Origin: Gammaproteobacteria bacterium
GTDB taxonomy: Bacteria > Pseudomonadota > Gammaproteobacteria > Steroidobacterales > Steroidobacteraceae
Assembly (NCBI GenBank): GCA_016874175.1
Contig: VGUP01000006.1
Span: 1 to 39,794, forward strand
DNA: 39,794 bases
Reading direction: 5' to 3'
Shown: positions 15,315 through 23,124 of the stretch, one piece after another
How positions within the stretch are numbered: the stretch's first letter is position 1
Layout: each line of letters begins with the position of its first letter
The notes under the pieces: generated by a model
Told to the model about the DNA's origin: nothing
Seen by the model: the letters and a program-made list of their open reading frames with translations, nothing else
The model's database searches: none
Translations under genes and position numbers: made by a program

Positions 15315-16427
15315 ATGACGACGTTCGATCTCGAAGCCAAGGCTCTCAGCAAGCGCTTCGCCACGCACACCGCGGTCGATGCGCTGTCGTTCGGCGTCGA
15401 ACGCGGCAGCTTTTTCTCGATCCTCGGCCCCTCGGGCTGTGGCAAAACCACCCTGCTACGCATGGTCGCGGGGTTCATCGAACCTGACGGCGGCGATGTC
15501 GAAATCGGCGGCCGCAGCATGTGCGGCGTGCCACCCAATCGCCGACCTGTGAACATGGTGTTCCAGCAGCTCGCGCTGTTTCCGATGATGTCGGTGGGCG
15601 AAAACGTCGCCTATGGCCTCGCGAGGCGCGGCGTGGCGCGCGCGGATCGTGAGCGCAAGGCAGCCGAGATGCTCGACCGTGTCGGCCTGCCAGGCTTAGC
15701 CGCGAAGCGGGTTGATCAGCTCTCGGGCGGACAACGACAGCGCGTGGCCATCGCGCGCAGTCTCGTGCTCAAACCTACGCTGTTGCTGCTCGACGAACCG
15801 CTCGGTGCGCTCGATCTCAAACTGCGCGAGCGTATGAAGATCGAGCTCAAACAATTGCAGGCGGCGTTCGGCACCACCTTTGTCTACATCACCCACGATC
15901 AATCCGAGGCGCTGGTGCTCTCTGATCGCGTGGCCGTCATGAATAGCGGCCGCTTTGAACAGGTCGGCACGCCGCAGGAACTGTATTACTCCCCGGCAAC
16001 GCCCTTCGTCGCGGGTTTTGTCGGCGCCAACAATCGCATCGATGGCCAGGTGTCCGCGATCGATGGCGACCTTGTAGAGATTCGTTCCGCAGCAGGCTGG
16101 ACCGTGAAAGCCCGTCGGCATGGCACGCTCAAGCCGGGGGATGCCGCAACGATCTTCGTTCGCCCCGAGGTCGCCGTGCTCGGTCGCTCGACGGCCGACC
16201 TTGCGCTCGCGGAACCGGCGGCGGTGCATCAAGGCACGGTCGAGAGCCTGCTCTTCGATGGCGCAAATTCTGCGGTGCTGCTGCGCGAGCAGGCGAGTCG
16301 CTGCGAATTCCGTGTGGCCCTGCCGCAAACGGGACGCTATGCCGATCTGAAAGTGAACGAACCCGTGTTCTTCAGCTTCGCTGCGGACCGTGCCGTGTGC
16401 TTTGGCGTCGGGTCGTCCCATGGCTAA
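15315..16427 (+). CDS. ABC transporter ATPase, PotA/PotG type
   Basis: A 370-residue ATP-hydrolysing subunit that powers import by the adjacent permeases. Walker A is GPSGCGKTT (about residues 37-45), the Q-loop lies in NMVFQQLALFP, the signature is LSGGQRQRVAIARSL, Walker B is LLLLDEPLGALD, and the switch His is in YITHDQSEAL. The C-terminal third (from about 250) resembles the TOBE regulatory domain of polyamine importers. The gene starts 12 bases after the binding-protein stop, and its last 8 bases overlap the first permease gene. Confidence 0.95.
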   Translation: MTTFDLEAKALSKRFATHTAVDALSFGVERGSFFSILGPSGCGKTTLLRMVAGFIEPDGGDVEIGGRSMCGVPPNRRPVNMVFQQLALFPMMSVGENVAYGLARRGVARADRERKAAEMLDRVGLPGLAAKRVDQLSGGQRQRVAIARSLVLKPTLLLLDEPLGALDLKLRERMKIELKQLQAAFGTTFVYITHDQSEALVLSDRVAVMNSGRFEQVGTPQELYYSPATPFVAGFVGANNRIDGQVSAIDGDLVEIRSAAGWTVKARRHGTLKPGDAATIFVRPEVAVLGRSTADLALAEPAAVHQGTVESLLFDGANSAVLLREQASRCEFRVALPQTGRYADLKVNEPVFFSFAADRAVCFGVGSSHG

Positions 16428-17298
16428 GGCCACGGCCAGCGCCTCGCAGCGACTTATTCTTTGGTTGCTGCTGGCGCCGGCGCTGCTCTGGCTCTTCGGG
16501 CTGATCCTGTTGCCGCATCTTGATCTCGCCCTGCTGTCGCTACGCGAACGCACCGGCCCGGGCGAATATGCCTTCGGGCTGGCGCAATACCGGACTTTTT
16601 TCACCGAACCCCTGTACTGGGATGTGTTCGTGCGTACGGCAACGATCTCGCTGATCGCCACGGCGCTCACGCTGTTACTCGCCTTCCCCATCGCCTGGAC
16701 CATCGCCAAGCTCACCCGTGGTCGCCTGAGCACACTGCTCTTTGCCGTCTGCCTGATTCCTTTTTGGGTCAGCGAAACCGTGCGCACGCTCGGCTGGATG
16801 ATTCTGCTGCGCGAAACCGGCGTCATCCCCGGCCTGCTGGTGACGCTCGGCATCACCGAAGTGCCGATCGAAATGCTTTATCGCGATCCGACTATCCTGG
16901 TCGGCCTTGTCTACACCTCGCTCCTCTTCATGGTGGTACCGCTCTACGGCAGTCTCGAGAGTCTCGATGATTCTTTGATCGAGGCGGCTTATGACCTGGG
17001 TGGTAACGGCTGGACCGTATTGCGCACCGTGGTGATCCCGCACGCCTCGCCCGGCATCACCGCCGGCTGCATCGTGGTGTTCATGCTGACGCTCGGCAAT
17101 TATCTGACGGCCTCGCTGCTCGGCGGCAAGAACTCGCTGTGGTTTACCGAGCAGATCTATACACAGTTCATCACCCGCTTCAATTGGGAGCAAGGTGCGG
17201 CATTTGGCTTCTTGCTGCTGCTGCTCTCCAGCGTGATGGTCTGGACGGGTTTACGCCTCAGCGGACAAAGATTTTCGGACGTCATGAGTCGGACCTGA
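16420..17298 (+). CDS. ABC transporter permease, PotB/PotH type
   Basis: A 292-residue inner-membrane permease. The N-terminal helix is near residues 12-30 (LLLAPALLWLFGLILL). The EAA loop that docks the ATPase is seen in SLIEAAYDLGGNGWTVLRTVVIP. I choose the ATG at 16420, which gives an N terminus MAKATAS. A GTG at 16390 in the same frame would overlap the ATPase gene by 38 bases. The gene ends MSRT-stop inside a three-copy 14-base repeat that leads to the next permease. Confidence 0.92.
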   Translation: MAKATASASQRLILWLLLAPALLWLFGLILLPHLDLALLSLRERTGPGEYAFGLAQYRTFFTEPLYWDVFVRTATISLIATALTLLLAFPIAWTIAKLTRGRLSTLLFAVCLIPFWVSETVRTLGWMILLRETGVIPGLLVTLGITEVPIEMLYRDPTILVGLVYTSLLFMVVPLYGSLESLDDSLIEAAYDLGGNGWTVLRTVVIPHASPGITAGCIVVFMLTLGNYLTASLLGGKNSLWFTEQIYTQFITRFNWEQGAAFGFLLLLLSSVMVWTGLRLSGQRFSDVMSRT

Positions 17299-17340
17299 TG
17301 AGTCGCAACCGATGAGTCGCAGCTAATGGCCCGCCCATGA
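17284..17340 (+). repeat. 14-base tandem repeat forming a chain of overlapping micro-ORFs between permease genes
   Basis: Three copies begin at 17284, 17298 and 17312 (ATGAGTCGGACCTG, ATGAGTCGCAACCG, ATGAGTCGCAGCTA). The first encodes the end of the PotB-type permease, MSRT-stop. Its TGA overlaps the ATG of a five-codon ORF (17298-17315, MSRNR). That stop overlaps a second ORF (17312-17326, MSRS), whose TAA overlaps a third (17326-17340, MARP). The stop of the third overlaps the ATG of the PotC-type permease at 17337. I read this as a translational relay or a repeat expansion, not as peptide genes. Confidence 0.85.
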
Positions 17341-18203
17341 TCCCCTCACTCCCCCGCCCACTTTGGCTACGCGCTGCCACGATATTTTTTGTCCTGGGGT
17401 TTCTGGTGTTGCTGTTCATGCCGCTCGTGACCGTGGCGGTATTTGCCTTCAACGATGCGCCCTATCCCGCACCCCCTTGGCAAGGCTTCACGCTCGACTG
17501 GTTCACCGGCAACGAAGCACACGGGCGTACCGGGCTCTTCAGCGACGAGGAATTGCTCGGCAGTATTCTCATCAGCATGTTGGTTGCGACTTGGGTCACG
17601 GTGCTCTCGGTGACCATTGGCACCACGAATGCATTTTTGATGGAGCGCATGAGCTTTCGTGGTCAGGGCGTGCTCGCGCTCTTGATGCTGGTCCCACTCG
17701 TCATTCCGGGCGTCATCCTCGGTATTTCGATTTTGGCCTTTGCGAGCCGCGTGGCCGATCTGCTGGGTAATCTCATGGGCTGGGAAGCCGAGTTCCTGCG
17801 GCCGGGCCTGCCCCTCGTGGTGCTCGGACAGGTGTCGTACATCATCGCCATCTCGACCTTGACCATCAGCGCGCGTCTCAAGCGCTTTGACCGCACACTC
17901 GAAGAGGCCGCCTGTAACCTCGGCGCCTCGCGACTCGCCGTGCTTGGCACGATAGTGCTGCCCTATCTGCGGCCCGCGCTCATCGGCTCGGCCGCCATCG
18001 CCTTCCTGATGTCCTTCGAGAACTTCAACACCACGCTCATGCTGGTGGGCGCAGATTCGCCGCTGACCGTGATGATGTACGGCCGCATGCGCGACGGTGC
18101 CACCCCGGTGCTCAATGCCGTGAGCGTATTTTTGATGGTGGCCTCGGCGGCGATCGCACTCGCGCTCATGCGTGGCGATCGGCGTGACGCGCAGCGCAGC
18201 TGA
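17337..18203 (+). CDS. ABC transporter permease, PotC/PotI type
   Basis: A 288-residue second permease of the importer. The first helix lies near residues 13-36 (FFVLGFLVLLFMPLVTVAVFAF) and is followed by the family-typical FNDAPYPAPPWQGFTLDWF. The EAA loop is seen in TLEEAACNLGASRLAVLGTIVLP. Last gene of the MFS-ABC operon. It has no ribosome site of its own, and its ATG overlaps the stop of a micro-ORF, so translation probably depends on coupling. It is convergent with the flavoprotein operon, with only 23 bases between stops. Confidence 0.92.
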   Translation: MIPSLPRPLWLRAATIFFVLGFLVLLFMPLVTVAVFAFNDAPYPAPPWQGFTLDWFTGNEAHGRTGLFSDEELLGSILISMLVATWVTVLSVTIGTTNAFLMERMSFRGQGVLALLMLVPLVIPGVILGISILAFASRVADLLGNLMGWEAEFLRPGLPLVVLGQVSYIIAISTLTISARLKRFDRTLEEAACNLGASRLAVLGTIVLPYLRPALIGSAAIAFLMSFENFNTTLMLVGADSPLTVMMYGRMRDGATPVLNAVSVFLMVASAAIALALMRGDRRDAQRS

Positions 18204-18218
18204 TCCGCGCAACGATGT

Positions 18219-18234
18219 GCGCCTGGTCAGGCGC
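18219..18234. terminator. perfect hairpin at a convergent gene junction, overlapping a stop codon
   Basis: GCGCCT-GGTC-AGGCGC is a perfect inverted repeat (six-pair stem, four-base loop) spanning the stop codon of the minus-strand flavoprotein gene (18227-18229) and lying 15 bases past the PotC-type stop. There is no T-tract on either strand, so it may be a weak two-way terminator, an RNA 3'-end stabiliser, or chance in GC-rich DNA. Confidence 0.35.
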
Positions 18235-20647
18235 GCAACCGCAAGTTCTGCGGATCGTAGAGTGGCTCGGTGGCCACCACCGCGCGTCGCCGCTCGCCGA
18301 GAATCTCTACACTGAGTTCGGTACCCGGCGCCGCGAAATCGGTGCGCACATAGGCGAGCGCAATGCTCTGACGCAGACGATATCCATAGCCCCCGGAGGT
18401 CACTAGCCCCACCTGCTCAGCGCCGCGGAAGACAATCGACACCGCCGCCGCATCGGCATCCGCCGCATCGACCAGCAAGGGCACGAAACGCTCACGCAGA
18501 CCGCTCGCGGCTTCGCGGCGCAGCGCCTCCTGACCGAGAAAGCCACAAGTTTTGTCGAGTTTGACGAAGCGATCGAGTGAGGCCATGAACGGCGTGTACT
18601 CGGTGGTGAGATCGCCCTTCCAGCCGCGATAGCATTTTTCGAGTCGCAGGCTGTCCATGGCATAGAGACCAAAGTCATGTATGCCAAGGGACTCACCGGC
18701 TTCCATCAACAAATCGTAGACCGACAACAGATGTTCGGCGGGAAGGTGTAACTCCCAGCCAAGCTCACCCACATAATTGACGCGCATCGCGAGCGCTCGC
18801 GTATAGCCGAGCTCGATCTCGCGAACCGAAAGCCACGGCAAATGGGTATTTGAGAGATCAGCCGCCGTGAGTCGTGACAGCAGGTCTCGAGAACGCGGAC
18901 CAACCACGATCAAGGTGCCATAACGCGCCGAAAGATTATCGATGCGCACGCCCGAAGCCGGCAGATGTTCGCGCAACCAGTGTTCGTCGTGTCGCTCACC
19001 AGCGGCCGCGCTGATCAACCAGTAACGATCTGCATCAAAAGTCGTAAGCGTCATCTCGGTGACGATGCCACCCCGCTCGTTGCAAAAATAATTGAGTGCT
19101 GTACGACCGGGCTTGGGCACCACGCCGGTGACCATGCGATCGAGCCAATCGCGCGCACCGGCGCCGCTGACTTCGAATTTGGTGAAGCCTGGCAAGTCGA
19201 GTACCGCGACCCGCTGCTGCACGGCCTCACATTCGCGCGCCACCGCTGCGTGCCAGGTAGGACGACGGAACGACGTCTCTGGTCCCGTCGGATCGCCCGC
19301 TATAGGGAAATACACGGCCCGTTCCCAGCCACCGCGCGCACCGAACTTCGCGCCCTTCGCGCGCAAACGCGAGTACGCCGGCGAAGTTTTCGCGGGACGC
19401 CCGGCGGCGCGCTCCTCGGCCGGATACCCGATACCATATTCGTTTTGGTAAGTCTCGATCGCCTTGGCAAGAGTGAACTTGTGATTGTGGCAATCGAGGT
19501 AGCGGCGCGAGTCGAGCGGCCACATATCCCACTCGGGTGTGCCGTGCGCAACCCACTCGGCAATCAACTTGCCGGCGCCACCAGCTTGCGCAATACCAAA
19601 AGTGAATGCACAGCAATGATAAAAACCCGGCAATCCTGGCGCCGGCCCCATCAAAGGATTGCCGTCCGGCGCATAGGGAATCGGTCCATTGATGACGCGC
19701 TTGATGCCGACCGAGCCCAGGATAGGAACGCGCTCGCAGGCCGCTTCGATATAGTTTTCGATGCGTCCGAGATCGTCATCAAAAAGTTGATGCGCGAATT
19801 GATCGGGAATGGCATCGAGCCAATGCGCCGTCGCCTTCCACTCGTAAGGACCGAGAATGAGGCCGTGACGTTCTTGTCGCAGGTAATAGCTCACGTCCGG
19901 GTCGCGCAACAGCGGTAATCGATCGCTGCCGCGCGCCGCAAGCTCAGGGATATCGTCGGTGACGAGGTACTGGTGAGAGAGCGTGACGATCGGCAGATAC
20001 TGGCCGACCATCGCCGCGACTTCGCCACCGCGATAACCTGCCGCGTTGATGACTTTCTGTGCCTGAATCACGCCCTTGTCGGTGGTGATGCGCCATTCCC
20101 CCGAAGCCGTGCGCTTAATCGCCGTGACTCGCGTGTGACGATGGATGGTCGCGCCCGCATCGCGCGCGCCCTTGGCGAGCGCCTGCGTCAACTGCGCGGG
20201 ATCAATGTCGCCATCGTACGGATCGTAGAGTCCGGCCTTAAGATCGTCGGTGGTGACGAAGGGATAGCGATCGCGCAGCTCCGCGGGCGTCAACATCTCG
20301 AACTCGATGCCCTGTGCCCGCGCCTGCGACACCACGTGCTTGAACTCATCGACTCGATCTGCGGTGTGCGCCAACCGAATGCTGCCGGTGATGTGATAGT
20401 TGATGTCGTAGCCCACACGCTGCGCCAGTTGCGAGTAGAGCCGCGTGCTGTGCCGCTGCAGCTTAATGAGGTTCCACGAGGTCGAAAAATTCGGGCAATT
20501 ACCCGCGGCATGCCAGGTGGAACCCGCCGTCAATTCATCCCGCTCGAGTAGCACCGCATCGGTGACCCCGAGTTGCGTCAAGTGATAGAGCGCACTGCAA
20601 CCCACGGCGCCACCGCCGATGATGACCATCTCAGCATGCGTTTTCAT
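18227..20647 (-). CDS. dimethylglycine/sarcosine dehydrogenase-like flavoprotein with GcvT domain (copy 1)
   Basis: An 806-residue two-module enzyme. The N-terminal half is a DAO-type FAD oxidoreductase with IIGGGAVG at 9-16. GSTWHAAG contains His46, matching the His that covalently binds FAD in dimethylglycine dehydrogenase (human His91). YYLRQERHGLILGPYE is also shared with that enzyme. The C-terminal half, from about residue 430, is a GcvT-like tetrahydrofolate-binding module (GELGWELHLPAEHLL, AMDSLRLEKCYRGW). The expected reaction is oxidative N-demethylation of a di- or monomethylated amine with transfer of the one-carbon unit to folate. The open frame extends 63 codons upstream of the ATG (20645-20647) into the preceding gene; AGGAG eight bases before it supports the choice. 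Third gene of a minus operon, 11 bases after copy 2. Confidence 0.93.
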   Translation of the reverse strand: MKTHAEMVIIGGGAVGCSALYHLTQLGVTDAVLLERDELTAGSTWHAAGNCPNFSTSWNLIKLQRHSTRLYSQLAQRVGYDINYHITGSIRLAHTADRVDEFKHVVSQARAQGIEFEMLTPAELRDRYPFVTTDDLKAGLYDPYDGDIDPAQLTQALAKGARDAGATIHRHTRVTAIKRTASGEWRITTDKGVIQAQKVINAAGYRGGEVAAMVGQYLPIVTLSHQYLVTDDIPELAARGSDRLPLLRDPDVSYYLRQERHGLILGPYEWKATAHWLDAIPDQFAHQLFDDDLGRIENYIEAACERVPILGSVGIKRVINGPIPYAPDGNPLMGPAPGLPGFYHCCAFTFGIAQAGGAGKLIAEWVAHGTPEWDMWPLDSRRYLDCHNHKFTLAKAIETYQNEYGIGYPAEERAAGRPAKTSPAYSRLRAKGAKFGARGGWERAVYFPIAGDPTGPETSFRRPTWHAAVARECEAVQQRVAVLDLPGFTKFEVSGAGARDWLDRMVTGVVPKPGRTALNYFCNERGGIVTEMTLTTFDADRYWLISAAAGERHDEHWLREHLPASGVRIDNLSARYGTLIVVGPRSRDLLSRLTAADLSNTHLPWLSVREIELGYTRALAMRVNYVGELGWELHLPAEHLLSVYDLLMEAGESLGIHDFGLYAMDSLRLEKCYRGWKGDLTTEYTPFMASLDRFVKLDKTCGFLGQEALRREAASGLRERFVPLLVDAADADAAAVSIVFRGAEQVGLVTSGGYGYRLRQSIALAYVRTDFAAPGTELSVEILGERRRAVVATEPLYDPQNLRLRA

Positions 20648-20658
20648 TGAACAAACTC

Positions 20659-23118
20659 CTAAGACTTGATGCGCTCGCCTTTCGGGTCGTACCAAGGCTG
20701 CAACTGCACTCGGGCTGCATGAGGCACGCCCGCCACTTCGATTTCCCAGCGCCCTGCGGCCAACCAATCGGACGTGACGCCGGCATCGCAGTGCACATAG
20801 CCCATGCCGATCGAGCGCTCGATACGATGACCCCAAGCGCCGGAGCGCGTGGAGCCGACGATCTCGCCATCACGAATGATCGGTTCCTCGTGATACAGCA
20901 TCGGCGCCGCGGCAGAATGATCTTCGAGCATGAGCTGCACCAGTCGCTTCGGCAGCGTACCGCGTTGTTTTTGCGCCAGCAGCGCGCCGCGACCAATGAA
21001 ACCGCCTTCTTTGTCCCAGGCTACGGTGAAACCGAGCCCCGCCTCGAGCGGCGTGTCTTCATCGGCGATGTCGTGGCTCCAGTGACGGTAGCCTTTTTCG
21101 ACGCGGCAAGCGGCCATCGCGTGATAACCCGCATGCTGCAGACCGAACTCCGCCCCGGCCTCGACCAAACGTTCATAGACATCAAGCACCTGCTCGGCGG
21201 GGATGTACAACTCCCAGCCGAGCTCACCCACATAAGTGATACGACTCGCTCGCACTCGCGCGTAGCCGATCTCAATTTCGCGTGATTGGCCGAAGGGATG
21301 CGCAGCATTGGACAAATCTGCACCCGAGACTTTTGTCAGTAGCGCCCGGCTCTGCGGGCCCATGACGCCGAGCATGGCAATGCCCGCAGTGACATCGGTC
21401 GCCGTGCAATGCAGCGCCGGGTGATCGTCGAGATAACGCGTGAGCCAAGCGAGATCGCGTGTCTGAGAGATGGCCGAAGTCACCACCAAAAATTTATTGG
21501 CTTCGAGACGCGTGATCGTGAGATCCGCCTCGATGCCGCCGCGTTCATTGAGCCATTGGGTATAGACAATACGTCCGGGCGCGACATCGAGATTGCTGGT
21601 CGAGAGCCGATTGAGCACCGCGCAGGCATCGCGGCCCTGCACCAAATATTTGGCGAAGCAGGTTTGATCGAAGAGCGCCACGGCATCGCGCACGGCGCGA
21701 CTCTCATTACCGCAGTAATCAAACCAGTTCTGCCGACCGTAGGCGTATTCGTAGCGGGGCTCGACACCCGCCGGCGCAAACCAATTGGGCCGCTCCCAGC
21801 CTGCGGTCTCACCCATGCAGGCGCCGAGCGCGAGCAATCGATCATGCAAAGCCGTGCGCCGTGCGCCACGCGCGGTTTGGTATTGGTAGTAGGGCCAGTG
21901 CATGGCGTACAACAGCCCCAACGTCTCGACCGTGCGATCGTGGAGATAGCGACGGTTGGACTGAAACGGCAGTGCACGGCGGATGTCCACGTCGGCAAAA
22001 TCCATCGGCGGTCGGCGATCGAGAATCCACTGCGCGACCACCTTGCCCGCACCACCACTCGCGGCGATGCCTACCGAATTGAAACCCGTCGCCACGAACA
22101 GATCACGAACTTCGGGCGCCTCGCCGATGTAGTAGCGATCATCCGGCGTGAAGCTCTCGGGACCATTGAAGAGAAGCTGGATGCCGGCATCGGCCAGCAC
22201 CGGCACGCGGCGCACCGCCGCGGCCAGAATGGGCTCGAAGTGATCGGCGTCTTCGGGCAAAGAATCGAAGCAGAAACTCTCCGGAATTCCGTTCATGCCC
22301 CAAGGCTTGGCCACCGGCTCGAAGCAACCCATCAAAATTTTTCTGGCATCTTCTTTGTAATAGGCGCATTCATCGTAAACGCGCAGCACCGGTAAGTTCG
22401 ACGGTAACTGGGCGATCGGCTCGGTGACGATGTAGAAGTGCTCGGCTGCGTGCAGCGGAATCGACACCCCCGCCGCCCGACCGAGCGCATGTGACCACAT
22501 GCCGGCACAGAGCACGACGGTATCGGCCGCAATATAACCAGACTCCGTCTCGACACCGACCGCGCGTCCTTTTTCGACGCGGATGCCCTGCACCTTGGTG
22601 TTCTCGAATATTTTGGCGCCCCGCATGCGCGCGCCCCGCGCAAACGCCTGCGTGGTGTCGATGGGATTGGTCTGCCCGTCCTTACGAATGAAAATACCGC
22701 CGACGAGATCACCGACCTCGAGCAGCGGCCAGCGCTCGCGGATCTCTTCCACTCGAAGGTGATCGATCTCCAGACCAAACGTTTTGCCCATCGAGGCGCC
22801 GCGATAGAGCTCCTCGAGACGCGCAGGCGTCTTGGCAACGCTGATCGAGCCGTTTTGTTTGAAGCCCGTCGCCTGCCCCGTCTCGGCCTCCAGCGATCGA
22901 TACAGATCAGCGGTGTATTTGGCCAGCTCGGTCAGATTGCGGGTCGCACGCAACTGCCCGACCAAACCCGCCGCGTGCCAAGTCGTGCCACAGGTGAGCT
23001 GCTTGCGCTCGAGCAGCACGACGTCGCTGATGCCGATCTTGGTGAGGTGATACGCGATCGAACAGCCAGCCACACCGCCGCCGATGATCACCACGTTCGC
23101 GTGGCTGGGGAGCGACAT
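20659..23118 (-). CDS. dimethylglycine/sarcosine dehydrogenase-like flavoprotein with GcvT domain (copy 2)
   Basis: 819 residues with the same two-module plan as its downstream neighbour but clearly diverged from it. FAD motif IIGGGVAG is at about 11-18, and the FAD-linking His equivalent is His48 in TTWHAAGLVGQLRATRN. The start of this region, up to TRNLTELA, resembles sarcosine-dehydrogenase-type proteins. The folate module has WLNERGGIEADLTITR and GELGWELYIPAEQVLDVYERL. It probably demethylates a different intermediate from copy 1, for example dimethylglycine against sarcosine; this is inference. The ATG lies 6 bases after the stop of the MttB-family gene, pointing to translational coupling of methyltransferase and dehydrogenase. 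Confidence 0.94.
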   Translation of the reverse strand: MSLPSHANVVIIGGGVAGCSIAYHLTKIGISDVVLLERKQLTCGTTWHAAGLVGQLRATRNLTELAKYTADLYRSLEAETGQATGFKQNGSISVAKTPARLEELYRGASMGKTFGLEIDHLRVEEIRERWPLLEVGDLVGGIFIRKDGQTNPIDTTQAFARGARMRGAKIFENTKVQGIRVEKGRAVGVETESGYIAADTVVLCAGMWSHALGRAAGVSIPLHAAEHFYIVTEPIAQLPSNLPVLRVYDECAYYKEDARKILMGCFEPVAKPWGMNGIPESFCFDSLPEDADHFEPILAAAVRRVPVLADAGIQLLFNGPESFTPDDRYYIGEAPEVRDLFVATGFNSVGIAASGGAGKVVAQWILDRRPPMDFADVDIRRALPFQSNRRYLHDRTVETLGLLYAMHWPYYQYQTARGARRTALHDRLLALGACMGETAGWERPNWFAPAGVEPRYEYAYGRQNWFDYCGNESRAVRDAVALFDQTCFAKYLVQGRDACAVLNRLSTSNLDVAPGRIVYTQWLNERGGIEADLTITRLEANKFLVVTSAISQTRDLAWLTRYLDDHPALHCTATDVTAGIAMLGVMGPQSRALLTKVSGADLSNAAHPFGQSREIEIGYARVRASRITYVGELGWELYIPAEQVLDVYERLVEAGAEFGLQHAGYHAMAACRVEKGYRHWSHDIADEDTPLEAGLGFTVAWDKEGGFIGRGALLAQKQRGTLPKRLVQLMLEDHSAAAPMLYHEEPIIRDGEIVGSTRSGAWGHRIERSIGMGYVHCDAGVTSDWLAAGRWEIEVAGVPHAARVQLQPWYDPKGERIKS

Positions 23119-23124
23119 CGCGAC

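Noticed and set aside
17298-17340. Micro-ORFs MSRNR, MSRS and MARP as peptide genes
   Set aside because: Four to five codons with no ribosome site; more likely a translational relay or repeat by-product.
20648-20836. 63-residue N-terminal extension of flavoprotein copy 1
   Set aside because: It overlaps the end of copy 2 in another frame; the ATG at 20647 has AGGAG before it and starts the FAD fold properly.
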